Shown here: positions 50,423 to 59,791 of the stretch, one piece after another
Position numbering within the stretch: position 1 is the first letter of the stretch
How the letters are laid out: every line of letters begins with the position of its first letter
Source: Arthrobacter sp. ISL-65
GTDB lineage: Bacteria; Actinomycetota; Actinomycetes; Actinomycetales; Micrococcaceae
Direction of reading: 5' to 3'
Length of the DNA stretch: 64,000 nt
Assembly: GCF_018613795.1 (NCBI RefSeq)
Contig: NZ_JAGGPN010000039.1
Location: 1-64,000, forward strand
Translations under genes and position numbers: made by a program
Notes under the pieces: model-generated
The model's input: the letters and a program-made list of their open reading frames with translations, nothing else
Databases searched by the model: none
Told to the model about the DNA's origin: nothing

Positions 50423-51814
50423 ATGACGCAGACCAATACGCCCAAGCCCGGGCCGCGCCCCGACCGGAGGCCTTCAATCTCCCAAGGCAGCGTCGTCGAC
50501 GTTGCGGGGGAGGCTGGGGCCGGTCCGGGCGGCGTGTCTCCGGCGGACGCCGCGGACGCAGCGGTGACCAGTGACGTGGCTCCGGCAGGGGACATCAGCG
50601 TGGTGACCGTTTCCGACGGCCAGGACCGCACCTCCGCCGGATCGCTCTCCGCAGTCGGCGGCGTGGTGCAACAGGGGACGGTGACATCGGCCATGCCCGT
50701 TGTGACCGCCGGCCCCGGTGTTACCGTCAGCGACATCGACGAACTTAGCGCAACCGGCGCAGCCGCTGCGGGCACAGAGCCGGCTGATGCATCGGGCGCA
50801 GCCACTGCCGCCGAACCGGCGACCGAGCCGGGTGATATCAGTGAAGAAGCGAAGGACCTTCCCGGGCGCCGTGAGCGGCCCGAGGGGCCGGAGCCCGCTG
50901 CTGCGCTCACCGCCGACCGTCTCCTGACCAGAGCCGCAGCCGCCCCGGTGTCAGGCTGGCGCCGCTGGCTGTACCAGGCAACCCTGGGCTACGTGAACCT
51001 GGGCGACTCGGACCAGGTCCGTATCCAGCGGGCCATGGAGCACCGCATCGCCATGCGGCTGGGGGAGCGGACCCGGTACGTGCCGGTGCTCTCGCGCAAG
51101 GGCGGAGTGGGCAAGACCACCGTCACCACGCTGCTCGGCATGGTGCTCGCGGAGCTGCGTGAGGACCGGATCATCGCGATGGATGCGAATCCGGACCGGG
51201 GCACCCTATCGGACCGGTCGCCGGGCAGGGCCGATTTCACGGCCCGCCAGCTGGTGAAGGACAGGTTCACGGTCGACTCATTCGCTCAGTTGTCCAACTA
51301 CACGGCCAGGGAGGGCTCGCGCCTCGATGTGCTGGCTTCGGACACAGATCCCATGGTGGCGCACGCCTTCGACGACTCCGACTACCGTGCAGTCACCGAC
51401 ATCCTGGGCCGGTACTACTCGATCGTGCTCACCGACTCAGGCACCGGCATGGTGCACTCGGTCATGAAGGGCACGCTGGAGAAGGCCGATGCCGTGGTGC
51501 TCGTCTCGGGCGGCAGCGTGGATGAGGCCCGGCTGGCGTCCGAAACGCTGTCCTGGCTTGAGGCCCACGGCCGGCAGGATCTCGTCGCCAAGGCAACAGT
51601 GGTCATTAACATGGCTGCCGGCAACCGCACCCTGGTCAACATCGACGAAATTGAGCAGCACTTCCTGTCCCGGGTAAAGAATGTGGTGCGGATTCCGCAT
51701 GACCGGCACCTGGCGGAAGGCTCGCGGATCCGCCTGGGCCAGCTGAAGCCGGCAACCCGCGCCGCCGCCGTGGAGCTGGCCGCGCTGGTGGTGGACGAGC
51801 TTCAGCAGGCCTGA
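50423..51814 (+). CDS. MinD/ParA-like ATPase with long disordered N-terminus
   Basis: 463 residues from ATG 50423. Residues 1 to about 170 are Pro/Ala/Gly/acid-rich and disordered. The ATPase domain has a deviant Walker A RKGGVGKTT at about 225-233, MDANPDRGTL, and SIVLTDSGTG (Walker B region). The family includes actinobacterial ATPases with disordered N-termini, such as EspI-type proteins, but no ESX genes are nearby. Function not known. Confidence 0.8.
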   Translation: MTQTNTPKPGPRPDRRPSISQGSVVDVAGEAGAGPGGVSPADAADAAVTSDVAPAGDISVVTVSDGQDRTSAGSLSAVGGVVQQGTVTSAMPVVTAGPGVTVSDIDELSATGAAAAGTEPADASGAATAAEPATEPGDISEEAKDLPGRRERPEGPEPAAALTADRLLTRAAAAPVSGWRRWLYQATLGYVNLGDSDQVRIQRAMEHRIAMRLGERTRYVPVLSRKGGVGKTTVTTLLGMVLAELREDRIIAMDANPDRGTLSDRSPGRADFTARQLVKDRFTVDSFAQLSNYTAREGSRLDVLASDTDPMVAHAFDDSDYRAVTDILGRYYSIVLTDSGTGMVHSVMKGTLEKADAVVLVSGGSVDEARLASETLSWLEAHGRQDLVAKATVVINMAAGNRTLVNIDEIEQHFLSRVKNVVRIPHDRHLAEGSRIRLGQLKPATRAAAVELAALVVDELQQA

Positions 51815-51826
51815 CCCGCCGCCGTC

Positions 51827-51892
51827 GGGAGTTTTTGTACACTTATTGGCCTCCGGAGGCCCCGGAAGTCCCGACAAGTGGACAAAACTCCC
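51827..51892. repeat. imperfect inverted repeat between convergent genes
   Basis: Arms 51827-51844 (GGGAGTTTTTGTACACTT) and 51876-51892 (AAGTGGACAAAACTCCC) are complementary except for one base change and one T. They enclose a perfect 14-bp palindrome GGCCTCCGGAGGCC at 51848-51861. It may be a bidirectional terminator or a small palindromic element. Confidence 0.7.
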
Positions 51893-51914
51893 TAACGAGG
51901 CAAGTACTCCAGCC

Positions 51915-53735
51915 CTAGGCGCGGGTGGGCTTCGGCGACTTGTACATGTCGTCGATCACCGCTTCGAAGTCCTTCATGACCTGCGCGCGCTTGACCTTCA
52001 TGGACGGGGTCAGGTGGCCGGAGGCTTCGGTGAAGTCGCTCGGCACGATCCGGAAGGACTTGATGGCCTCCGCCTGCGAGACCGACTGGTTGGCCTGGTT
52101 GATGAGCTCCTGCACGGCGGCCTTGATCTCGGCGTGGTCGGCGGCGTCGCTCAGCTTCGTGTCCGCCGGCAGCCCGTGGCGTTGCAGCCAGCCCGGCAGG
52201 GCTTCCTCATCGAGAGTCACGAGGGCGCCGATGAACGGACGGTTGTCACCAACGACGAGTACCTGTGACACCAGGGCATCCGCCCGGATCTGGTCCTCGA
52301 GCAGTGCGGGAACCACATTCTTGCCGCCGGCGGTGACAATGATTTCCTTCTTCCGCCCGGTGATCAGCAGGTAGCCGTCCTCGTCGAGCTGGCCGATATC
52401 CCCGGTGCGGAACCAGCCGTCAGCGAACGACTCGTCCGTGAGGTCGGGGCGCTGGTAGTACCCCCGCATGACGCAGGTGCCCTTGACGAGGATCTCGCCG
52501 TCGTCGGCGATCCGAACGCTGTTGCCTGGAATCGGGGCGCCCACGGTGCCGATTTTGATGCGCTCCGGCGTGTTGACGCTGACGGGGGCCGTGGTCTCGG
52601 TCAGGCCGTAGCCTTCCAGGATCTGCAGGCCGATGCCTTGGAAAAAGTGGCCCAGCCGCTCGCCCAGCGGGCCGCCGCCGGACACCGCATGAGCCACCTC
52701 GCCGCCCATGGCGGCCCGGAGCTTGCCGTAGACGAGCTTGTCGAAGATCGCGTGCCTGATCTTCAGGCCCAGGCCGACGCCGCCGCCCTGCCGTGCACGG
52801 GAGTAGGCGATCGCGGTCTCGGCGGCCTTGTGGAAGATCGCGCCCTTGCCGCCGTCCTCGGCCTTGGTGAGGGCCGAGTTGTATACCTTTTCGAAGACGC
52901 GCGGAACGGCAAGGATGAACGTCGGCTTGTAGCTCTGCAGGTCGGGCAGCAGGTGCTTGATGTCGGGGGTGTGCGCCACGGTGACGCCGGCGGCCACGGC
53001 CAGGACCGAGATGAAGCGCGCGAAGACATGCGCCAGCGGCAGGAACATGATGGTGCGGGACTGCTCATTGACCACGCCGCTCAGCGAGGTGGCCAGGGCG
53101 TTCTCGGACAGCTCCACGAAGTTTCCGTGGGTCAGTTCGCAGCCTTTGGGCCGGCCCGTGGTGCCCGACGTGTAGATGATGGTGGCGAGGTCGCGGAGCC
53201 CGGCGGAGCGCCGCCGGGCGTCGAGTTCGTCGTCGCTGATGGCGGTGCCCGCCGCACGTACGGTGTCGAGGCCGTCCCCCTCCAGCTGCCACACGTGGGT
53301 CAGTGCCGTGAGACCTTCGGTGGCAGCGGCCTGCCGGATGATGTTTTCGTGGTGGTCCGATTCGCCGATTGCAGCGACGGCGCCGGAGTCGCCCAGGTTC
53401 CAGGCGACTTGGGAAGGCGATGACGTTTCGTAGATGGGAACGGAAACGCCACCTGCGAACCAGATGGCGAAGTCGATGAGTGCCCACTCGTAGCGGGTAC
53501 GCGACATGATGCCCACGCGGTCGCCCGCACTGACGCCGCTGGCGATGAGCCCCTTGGCGAGGGCGGACACGTCGGCCACAAATTCCTTGGCCCGGATGTC
53601 CTGCCACTGGCCGGCAGAGTCGAGGCGCGAAAACAGGGCAGGGTTGGATGCCTTCGCTGCCTGGCGCAGTACAAGGTCCGTGATATTGCTGTCCAGAGGG
53701 ACGTTCGCCAAGGGCGGAACGCTGAATTCGCGCAC
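51915..53735 (-). CDS. fadD15: long-chain fatty acid--CoA ligase (FadD15 type)
   Basis: 606 residues. AMP-binding motif IIYTSGTTGRPKGCELTH (about 185-202) and the ligase region TGDIGQLDEDGYL and TGRKKEIIVTAGGKNV are present. Activates fatty acids with ATP and CoA. GTG start with AAAGGAG upstream. Rv2187-type in order. It is transcribed divergently from the ROK kinase. Confidence 0.93.
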   Translation of the reverse strand: MREFSVPPLANVPLDSNITDLVLRQAAKASNPALFSRLDSAGQWQDIRAKEFVADVSALAKGLIASGVSAGDRVGIMSRTRYEWALIDFAIWFAGGVSVPIYETSSPSQVAWNLGDSGAVAAIGESDHHENIIRQAAATEGLTALTHVWQLEGDGLDTVRAAGTAISDDELDARRRSAGLRDLATIIYTSGTTGRPKGCELTHGNFVELSENALATSLSGVVNEQSRTIMFLPLAHVFARFISVLAVAAGVTVAHTPDIKHLLPDLQSYKPTFILAVPRVFEKVYNSALTKAEDGGKGAIFHKAAETAIAYSRARQGGGVGLGLKIRHAIFDKLVYGKLRAAMGGEVAHAVSGGGPLGERLGHFFQGIGLQILEGYGLTETTAPVSVNTPERIKIGTVGAPIPGNSVRIADDGEILVKGTCVMRGYYQRPDLTDESFADGWFRTGDIGQLDEDGYLLITGRKKEIIVTAGGKNVVPALLEDQIRADALVSQVLVVGDNRPFIGALVTLDEEALPGWLQRHGLPADTKLSDAADHAEIKAAVQELINQANQSVSQAEAIKSFRIVPSDFTEASGHLTPSMKVKRAQVMKDFEAVIDDMYKSPKPTRA

Positions 53736-53915
53736 GTTAGCTCCTTTGATATCCGTTGGCCGCAGCGGGTAGTCCTAACCTTAGTACGTCCCATGGCGGG
53801 GGCCTGCAGATCGTGGTTACCCATCGGTAACTTTACGGCTAAGGGGTGCGGGCCGCCAGTGTGCAGGACGTGTCGTTCACGTGTCCTACCTGCGAAGACG
53901 TTCTGCGGCGACACC

Positions 53916-53921
53916 TAGAAT
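53916..53921 (+). promoter_or_regulatory. -10 element of an apparently leaderless promoter
   Basis: TAGAAT, 8 bases before ATG 53930; transcription would start at or just before the start codon. Confidence 0.45.
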
Positions 53922-53929
53922 GGGGGACT

Positions 53930-55075
53930 ATGCAGCCCTCCCCGCCCAACGAGCAGCCAGCACCGCCCCTTGACTCCATCCGGAGCGGCCGGCCCGGGGG
54001 ATGGGCGTCCCGGCGCGCGGAGTCGCGGCACTCAATGTCACGGCGCCCGGCCTCAGGGTTCGGGGGCCAGTTGGCTGGCCACCGCCTGTTCCGGCAGCAA
54101 CTGCGGCTGGGCCGCCGGGGGCTTGCCATCGGCATCGACATCGGCGGCACCAAGGTTGCCGGCGGCGTGGTGGACGCCGAGGGCCGCATCCTGCGCGAGG
54201 CGCGCCGGTCCACGCCGGGAAGCGATCCGCGTGCGGTGGAGCGGGTCATCGTGGAACTGGTTGAGGAATTGAGCGCCGGTGCCCGGATCCGGTCGGTGGG
54301 CATTGGCGCCGCTGGCTGGATGGATCTCGATGGCGGCACGGTGCTGTTCAGCCCGCACCTCGCCTGGCGGAACGAACCGCTGCGTGAGAACCTGCAGCAC
54401 CTGCTGCGCCGCCCCGTCATGCTGGTTAACGACGCCGACGCTGCGGCCTGGGCCGAGTGGCGCTTCGGTGCCGGGCAGGGGCAGGACCGGCTGGTCTGCA
54501 TCACCCTTGGCACCGGCATCGGCGGAGCCATGGTGATGGACGGGCGCGTCGAGCGCGGCAGGTTTGGTGTGGCGGGGGAGTTCGGCCACCAGATCATCAT
54601 GCCCGGCGGCCACCGGTGCGAGTGCGGCAACCGCGGCTGCTGGGAACAGTACGCCTCAGGCAACGCCCTCGGCCGGGAGGCTCGGGAACTGGCGATGGCG
54701 AATTCGCCCGTGGCGCAGGAACTTCTCAAGGCCGTGGACGGAAGCGCCGACCGCATCACCGGAACGACGGTGACGGAACTGGCCATTGCGGGCGACGCCG
54801 CCTCCCGGGAACTCCTGGAGGACGTCGGGAACTGGCTCGGTCTGGGGCTGGCGAACCTTGCCGCCGCCCTCGATCCCGGGAAGTTCGTGATTGGTGGCGG
54901 TCTGTGCGCGGCCGGGGAACTGCTGGTGGCTCCGGCGCGCAAGGCGTTCGCCCGCAACCTCACCGGCCGCGGATTCCGTCCGGCCGCAGAAATAGAGCTG
55001 GCTGCACTAGGGCCGTATGCCGGCCTGATCGGGGCTGCCGACCTGTCCCGGGCCAGTAGCCGTACGCGCCGCTGA
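53930..55075 (+). CDS. ROK-family sugar kinase
   Basis: 381 residues. ATP-binding IGIDIGGTKVAGGVVD near 66-81, catalytic-region NDADAAAWAEWRFG, and zinc-binding CECGNRGCWEQYASG. A disordered N-terminus of about 60 residues precedes the domain. Likely glucokinase-like. A longer frame from 53846 is open, but ATG 53930 sits ideally behind the -10 TAGAAT. Confidence 0.88.
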   Translation: MQPSPPNEQPAPPLDSIRSGRPGGWASRRAESRHSMSRRPASGFGGQLAGHRLFRQQLRLGRRGLAIGIDIGGTKVAGGVVDAEGRILREARRSTPGSDPRAVERVIVELVEELSAGARIRSVGIGAAGWMDLDGGTVLFSPHLAWRNEPLRENLQHLLRRPVMLVNDADAAAWAEWRFGAGQGQDRLVCITLGTGIGGAMVMDGRVERGRFGVAGEFGHQIIMPGGHRCECGNRGCWEQYASGNALGREARELAMANSPVAQELLKAVDGSADRITGTTVTELAIAGDAASRELLEDVGNWLGLGLANLAAALDPGKFVIGGGLCAAGELLVAPARKAFARNLTGRGFRPAAEIELAALGPYAGLIGAADLSRASSRTRR

Positions 55076-55083
55076 CGGACGCG

Positions 55084-55770
55084 TCAGACCCGGGCACCGT
55101 CGTCGTTCTCGTCCTTCTCCTGCGGCAGCTTCATGATCAGATACACCACAGCCGCGATGAACGCGGCAACCATGCCGAGGATTGCCAGCAGCGGCGCGGA
55201 GCGCCAAAACATCGCCGACAGGACCAGGGCAACCGGAGCGCCGACGGCGCCCAGCCACGCGAGCATCGTCAGCGGGTCCGTCGCCGAAAGCTTGGGCGGC
55301 TCCTCCGGCACGAACTCACCGTCGTCGTCCTCGACACTGTAGTCGCGCGGGTCCCCGGCGCCGGGGGGAACGGCAGGCTGCCCGGACCGGGCGGCCTTCT
55401 CCTGCCCGGTTGCTTTCTCCCGCTCGGCGGCCTGCTGCCGCTCGGCGGCTGACAGTTCCCGGGGCGCCCGTGGCGCCAGACCCAGCGGATCGAAGTCGGT
55501 GAAGCGTTTTGACGCGCTTTCCGGACCGGAACCGGCGTCCGGCTGTTCTGCCCGTGCAGAGCCGGCGGCGTCGTCGCTGGTAGCCGTGCTGTGCCGGGGA
55601 CCGCCGTGATGGCGCGGAGACTTGGTGGCGGGGGATTCCCCGTCGCCGGGGACGGCGTCCGCATCCGGAGCCGGGCTGTCGCCGCCCTGGAGCCTGGCCA
55701 CCAGGTCGAGCCAGACGGCGTCATCCTGGTTGGCACTCGGATCGGATGAATTCGAATCGGGCCTATTCAT
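55084..55770 (-). CDS. predicted membrane protein with charged N-terminus
   Basis: 228 residues, no recognised family. A long hydrophilic, Glu/Lys/Pro-rich N-terminal part (about 1-155) is followed by two transmembrane helices near the C-terminus (MLAWLGAVGAPVALVLSAMF and PLLAILGMVAAFIAAVVYLI) and an acidic end. ATG 55770 overlaps the esterase stop by 8 bases, so it is the last gene of that operon. Confidence 0.8.
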   Translation of the reverse strand: MNRPDSNSSDPSANQDDAVWLDLVARLQGGDSPAPDADAVPGDGESPATKSPRHHGGPRHSTATSDDAAGSARAEQPDAGSGPESASKRFTDFDPLGLAPRAPRELSAAERQQAAEREKATGQEKAARSGQPAVPPGAGDPRDYSVEDDDGEFVPEEPPKLSATDPLTMLAWLGAVGAPVALVLSAMFWRSAPLLAILGMVAAFIAAVVYLIMKLPQEKDENDDGARV

Positions 55771-56575
55771 CGGTCGCGCCCTTCTGGCTGGCTGTCGCGG
55801 AGTCGGCGGATTCCTGGTGGCCGCCCGCCACCACGGAGCGGACGAAGTCCACCGAGCCGCTGAAGATCTGAGCGGCATCGTGGTCCAGCGTGGCCACGTG
55901 GTAACTGTTGTCGAGCAGTGTGAGCTGCAGCGGGGCGTGGGTAAGCCCGCGCCGCAGCGCCGTGATGCTGGTATCGGAAACAACGTGGTCCACCGTGGAG
56001 CGGAACACGCGCACCGGCGCCGTTATGCGCGGCAGCAGCCGGACCGTGTCTTTGAACATTTTATTCAGTTCGTGGGCGGCTGCCACAGGGGTGCGGGGAT
56101 ATGCGCCCTCGTCGACGCCCTGCTTCCGGATGTCGTTGGCTATTGCCGGGGTGCTCTTGAGGACCAGCTTAAGGATCCCGGCCAGCGGGGCACGGCGGTC
56201 ATCAATGACAAGGCCGGGGTTGACCACGATGGCTCCGGCGACGGGCCTGGTTGCGGCGATGCGCAGTGCCAGGGCGCCGCCCATGGACAGGCCCGCTGCG
56301 AAGACAAGGTCGCACTCGGACTCGAGCTCCAGGTACGCGGCGTCCATCGCGTCATGCCACTGCGGCCAGCGGTTGCGGGACAGCTCCTGCCAGGTGGTGC
56401 CGTGGCCCGGCAGCAGCGGCATCCTGACGGCAAAGCCGGCATCGGCAAACGATTGGGCCCACGAACGCAGGCTGTGCGGGCTGCCGGTGAACCCGTGGGA
56501 CAGGGCGATGCCGATGGACGGCCCCTCGCCGGAGAAGGCGCTGCTGAACGGGCTGTGATCGGGAACTGTGGTCAT
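55763..56575 (-). CDS. alpha/beta hydrolase, carboxylesterase or monoacylglycerol lipase type (1)
   Basis: 270 residues. Oxyanion region SHGFTGSPHSL, nucleophile elbow GLSMGGAL (Ser near 96), acid STVDHVV and His in SYHVATLDHD. No signal peptide. It is the second of two adjacent paralogues; the start overlaps the upstream paralogue's stop by 4 bases. Confidence 0.88.
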   Translation of the reverse strand: MTTVPDHSPFSSAFSGEGPSIGIALSHGFTGSPHSLRSWAQSFADAGFAVRMPLLPGHGTTWQELSRNRWPQWHDAMDAAYLELESECDLVFAAGLSMGGALALRIAATRPVAGAIVVNPGLVIDDRRAPLAGILKLVLKSTPAIANDIRKQGVDEGAYPRTPVAAAHELNKMFKDTVRLLPRITAPVRVFRSTVDHVVSDTSITALRRGLTHAPLQLTLLDNSYHVATLDHDAAQIFSGSVDFVRSVVAGGHQESADSATASQKGATDE

Positions 56576-57360
56576 GACTTCTCCGACGGTATGTGGCTTC
56601 GGGAATGCAGCTGGAAAAACCGCGCCGAGGACTCGAAAATTTCCTGGGCGTCCGTGTCCAGCGTAGCCACATGACCGCTGTTCCTGAGCAGCACCACGTC
56701 GAGGGCCGCGGAGCCGAGGCGCCTCCGGATCAGGCTTAGCGATGTCGGGGGTACCACTGCGTCACTGACCGACTTGAAGACCAGCACCGGGGCAGTGATC
56801 CGCGGCAGGCCGCGGACGGCGGCAGCGAACAGCCTCTTCAGCTGGTGAACCGCCGCCAGCGGCGTGAGGGAGTAGTCGCCATCGTCCGTGGGGGCCGCCG
56901 TCGGATTGTCCTCCGCCATAGGCACGGTGGTTCTTTGGATGTACTTCAGCAGGCCAATGACCCGGACGCGCCGGTCGTAAAAGCTCAGGCCCGGATTGAC
57001 GACGGCGACACCCGCCACGTTGTGGCGGGATGCGGTGAGCAGGGCGATGGCACCGCCCATGGAGAGGCCTGCCACGTAGCATTCGTCGGTCCTGGCCGCC
57101 AGTTCCAGATACGACCGTTCGAAGGCGCCGTGCCACTCCCGCCATCCTGTCCTGGCCAGTTCCTGCCAGCTCGTGCCATGCCCGGGGAGCAGCGGAACCG
57201 TGACGGCGAAACCGCGCCCGGCCAAAAATTCAGCCCACGGCAGGATGCTGAGGGGACTGCCGGTGAAGCCGTGGGAAATCGCGATTCCGATCCGCGCATT
57301 GACACCGTGTCCCGCGTAGCTGAAAGCGGCGGGCCTTGTGCGGTCGCTGCTTTCTGTCAT
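56572..57360 (-). CDS. alpha/beta hydrolase, carboxylesterase or monoacylglycerol lipase type (2)
   Basis: 262 residues with the same architecture as the next gene: SHGFTGSPLSI, PLLPGHGTSWQEL, GLSMGGAI, VSDAVVPP and GHVATLDTD. The two proteins share many blocks, including ITAPVL/VFKS-type segments, so they look like a tandem duplication. Likely first gene of the esterase-membrane-protein operon. Confidence 0.88.
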   Translation of the reverse strand: MTESSDRTRPAAFSYAGHGVNARIGIAISHGFTGSPLSILPWAEFLAGRGFAVTVPLLPGHGTSWQELARTGWREWHGAFERSYLELAARTDECYVAGLSMGGAIALLTASRHNVAGVAVVNPGLSFYDRRVRVIGLLKYIQRTTVPMAEDNPTAAPTDDGDYSLTPLAAVHQLKRLFAAAVRGLPRITAPVLVFKSVSDAVVPPTSLSLIRRRLGSAALDVVLLRNSGHVATLDTDAQEIFESSARFFQLHSRSHIPSEKS

Positions 57361-57471
57361 GGATCCATCGTGTCACTGTTCCAGACAATTCTCACTAGAG
57401 TAGGGTTGCATTGCAGTGCCGCTGGGCCGTTTGGAACGCCCGGGCGGTAGCCTTCCGGAGAGGTAAGACAC

Positions 57472-58200
57472 GTGTTCTATTGGGTCATGAAGCGGATCTT
57501 CCTGGGGCCGGTGGTCCGCACTCTTTTCCGGCCGTGGGTCAAAGGGCTGGACAACATCCCGTCCGAGGGGGCGGCCATTATCGCCTCCAACCACCTCTCA
57601 TTTTCGGACTCTATCTTCATGCCGCTGATGGTGCCGCGGCCCGTCATTTTCCTGGCCAAAGCCGAGTACTTCACGGGCACGGGGCTCAAGGGCCGGTTGA
57701 CCGCCCTGTTCTTCCGGCTGACCAACCAGCTCCCCATGGACCGTTCCGGGGGCGCGGCGTCGGCGGCCTCACTCGATGCGGGTATGGATGTGCTCACCCA
57801 CGGCGGACTGCTGGGCATCTACCCCGAGGGGACGCGCAGCCCCGACTCTCGGCTGTACCGCGGGAAAGTGGGGGTGGCCCGGCTGGCCCTGCAGGCTGGT
57901 GTCCCCGTCATACCGGTGGCGATGATCGGAACGGACAAGGTTCAGCCCATCGGCAAGCGGCTGCCGAACATCCGGCGGATCGGCATGATCTTCGGCAAGC
58001 CCCTGGACTTCAGCAGGTATGAGGGCATGGCCGATGACCGGCTGATCCAGCGGTCCGTCACGGACGAGGTCATGTACGAGCTCATGCGGCTCTCCGGACA
58101 GGAATACGTGGACGAGTACGCCTCGGTGGTCAAGCTCAGGCTGGCGGGGAAGGCCGGCCCGGAGCCGGGGGAGGCCGGTTCCTCCCGGTCGGCGTCGTAG
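57472..58200 (+). CDS. 1-acyl-glycerol-3-phosphate acyltransferase (PlsC-like)
   Basis: 242 residues. SNHLSFSDS (HX4D) near 40-48, PMDRSGG, and YPEGTRSPD are the acyltransferase motifs. GTG 57472 has GGAGAGG upstream. Rv2182c-type by position. A second PlsC-like gene is at 38818. Confidence 0.9.
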   Translation: MFYWVMKRIFLGPVVRTLFRPWVKGLDNIPSEGAAIIASNHLSFSDSIFMPLMVPRPVIFLAKAEYFTGTGLKGRLTALFFRLTNQLPMDRSGGAASAASLDAGMDVLTHGGLLGIYPEGTRSPDSRLYRGKVGVARLALQAGVPVIPVAMIGTDKVQPIGKRLPNIRRIGMIFGKPLDFSRYEGMADDRLIQRSVTDEVMYELMRLSGQEYVDEYASVVKLRLAGKAGPEPGEAGSSRSAS

Positions 58201-58248
58201 ATGTCCGTGACGCCGGGTATCTGTGACGCCGTGTATCTGTGACGCCAG
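58201..58248. repeat. three 16-bp tandem repeats after plsC
   Basis: Three units: ATGTCCGTGACGCCGG, GTATCTGTGACGCCGT and GTATCTGTGACGCCAG. They start one base after the acyltransferase stop codon and lie 60 bases before the DAHP synthase. Confidence 0.85.
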
Positions 58249-58295
58249 GGCCGGGCGCATGACAGTCCGGGTGTCCCGAAGCAGGTTCGGCCATC

Positions 58296-58301
58296 TACTC
58301 T
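58296..58301 (+). promoter_or_regulatory. -10 element of an apparently leaderless promoter
   Basis: TACTCT, 7 bases before GTG 58309, with no Shine-Dalgarno between. Confidence 0.45.
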
Positions 58302-58308
58302 TAGTAGT

Positions 58309-59700
58309 GTGACTGAGCTATCTGCAAAACCTGCCTCTTCCCTGACCAGCACTGCACAGAGCGGTGCGGCCAACTATCCGGGACTCGACAACTGGCGGGA
58401 CCTTCCCATCTCCCAGCAGCCGAGCTGGGAGGACTCCGGGGTCTTCAACGCATCCGTCAAGGAATTGTCCGCGCTCCCGCCGCTCGTTTTCGCGGGCGAG
58501 GTGGACATCCTGCGCGAGCGTCTCGCCGCCGCAGCCCAGGGCAAGGCCTTCCTGCTCCAGGGCGGTGACTGCGCCGAGACCTTTGAGGGTGCCACGGCGG
58601 ACAAGATCAGCGCACGCGTGAAGACGATCCTGCAGATGGCAGTGGTCCTGACCTACGGCGCGGCGATGCCCGTCATCAAGATGGGGCGCATGGCCGGCCA
58701 GTTCGCCAAGCCGCGCTCCTCCAACGACGAGACCCGTGACGGCGTAACGCTGCCGGCATACCGGGGCGACATCGTGAACGGCTACGACTTCACCCCCGAG
58801 TCGCGGGCCCACGACGCCAGCCGCATGCTCCGCGCGTACCACACCTCCGCTTCCACACTGAACCTCATCCGGGCATTCACCCAGGGCGGGTTCGCGGACC
58901 TCCGTCTGGTGCACACCTGGAACAAGGGCTTCACCGAGAACCCTGCCCACGCCCGCTACGAGTCCCTCGCTCGCGACATCGATCGCGCCATCAAGTTCAT
59001 GGCATCCTGCGGCGCCGACTTTGAAGCCCTGAAGCGGGTTGAGTTCTTTGCCAGCCATGAGGCCCTCCTGCTCGACTACGAGCGTGCGCTGACCCGCATC
59101 GACTCCCGCACCGGGCTGCCCTACGGCACCTCCGGCCACTTCCTGTGGATCGGGGAGCGTACCCGCGAGCTGGACCACGCCCACGTGGATTACCTGTCCC
59201 GGGTCCGCAACCCGATCGGCGTCAAGCTGGGCCCGTCCACGTCCGGCGACGACGCCCTGCGCCTCATCGACAAGCTGGATCCCGAGCGCGAACCGGGCAG
59301 GCTCACGTTCATCACCCGCATGGGTGCCGGCAACATCCGCGAGAAGCTCCCGTCCCTCGTCGAAAGGGTCACCGCCTCCGGCGCCCAGGTCCTGTGGGTC
59401 ACGGACCCGATGCACGGCAACACCGTCACCTCACCCAACGGCTACAAGACCCGGAATTTCGATGACGTCATCGACGAGGTGCGCGGGTTCTTCGAAGTGC
59501 ACCATGCCCTGGGGACGGTTCCGGGCGGCCTGCACGTCGAGATGACCGGGGATGACGTGGCCGAATGCCTCGGCGGCGCCGACCCCATCGACCAGGAAGC
59601 GTTCCTCGACCGCTACGAGTCGGTCTGCGATCCCCGCCTGAACCACATGCAGTCGCTGGAGATGGCCTTCCTCGTGGCGGGCGCGCTCACCCGCCGCTAA
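58309..59700 (+). CDS. aroG: class II 3-deoxy-7-phosphoheptulonate (DAHP) synthase
   Basis: 463 residues. Condenses PEP and erythrose 4-phosphate, first step to aromatic amino acids. LLQGGDCAETF holds the metal-binding Cys88; KMGRMAGQFAKPRSS and TDPMHGNT are class II motifs. Matches Rv2178c. The GTG start lies directly downstream of a -10-like hexamer. TyrA at 37003 acts later in the same pathway. Confidence 0.96.
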   Translation: MTELSAKPASSLTSTAQSGAANYPGLDNWRDLPISQQPSWEDSGVFNASVKELSALPPLVFAGEVDILRERLAAAAQGKAFLLQGGDCAETFEGATADKISARVKTILQMAVVLTYGAAMPVIKMGRMAGQFAKPRSSNDETRDGVTLPAYRGDIVNGYDFTPESRAHDASRMLRAYHTSASTLNLIRAFTQGGFADLRLVHTWNKGFTENPAHARYESLARDIDRAIKFMASCGADFEALKRVEFFASHEALLLDYERALTRIDSRTGLPYGTSGHFLWIGERTRELDHAHVDYLSRVRNPIGVKLGPSTSGDDALRLIDKLDPEREPGRLTFITRMGAGNIREKLPSLVERVTASGAQVLWVTDPMHGNTVTSPNGYKTRNFDDVIDEVRGFFEVHHALGTVPGGLHVEMTGDDVAECLGGADPIDQEAFLDRYESVCDPRLNHMQSLEMAFLVAGALTRR

Positions 59701-59730
59701 GCCGCGCTGGGCGGATCCAGCAGCACAATG

Positions 59731-59776
59731 GAAGACCGGCGCCGGGAGTAGTTCACACTCCCCGGCGCCGGTCTTC
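59731..59776. terminator. bidirectional terminator between aroG and the PASTA kinase
   Basis: 16-bp perfect stem GAAGACCGGCGCCGGG / CCCGGCGCCGGTCTTC between convergent genes, with a loop that can extend the stem further. Confidence 0.9.
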
Positions 59777-59791
59777 TATTCATCGTCCCGG

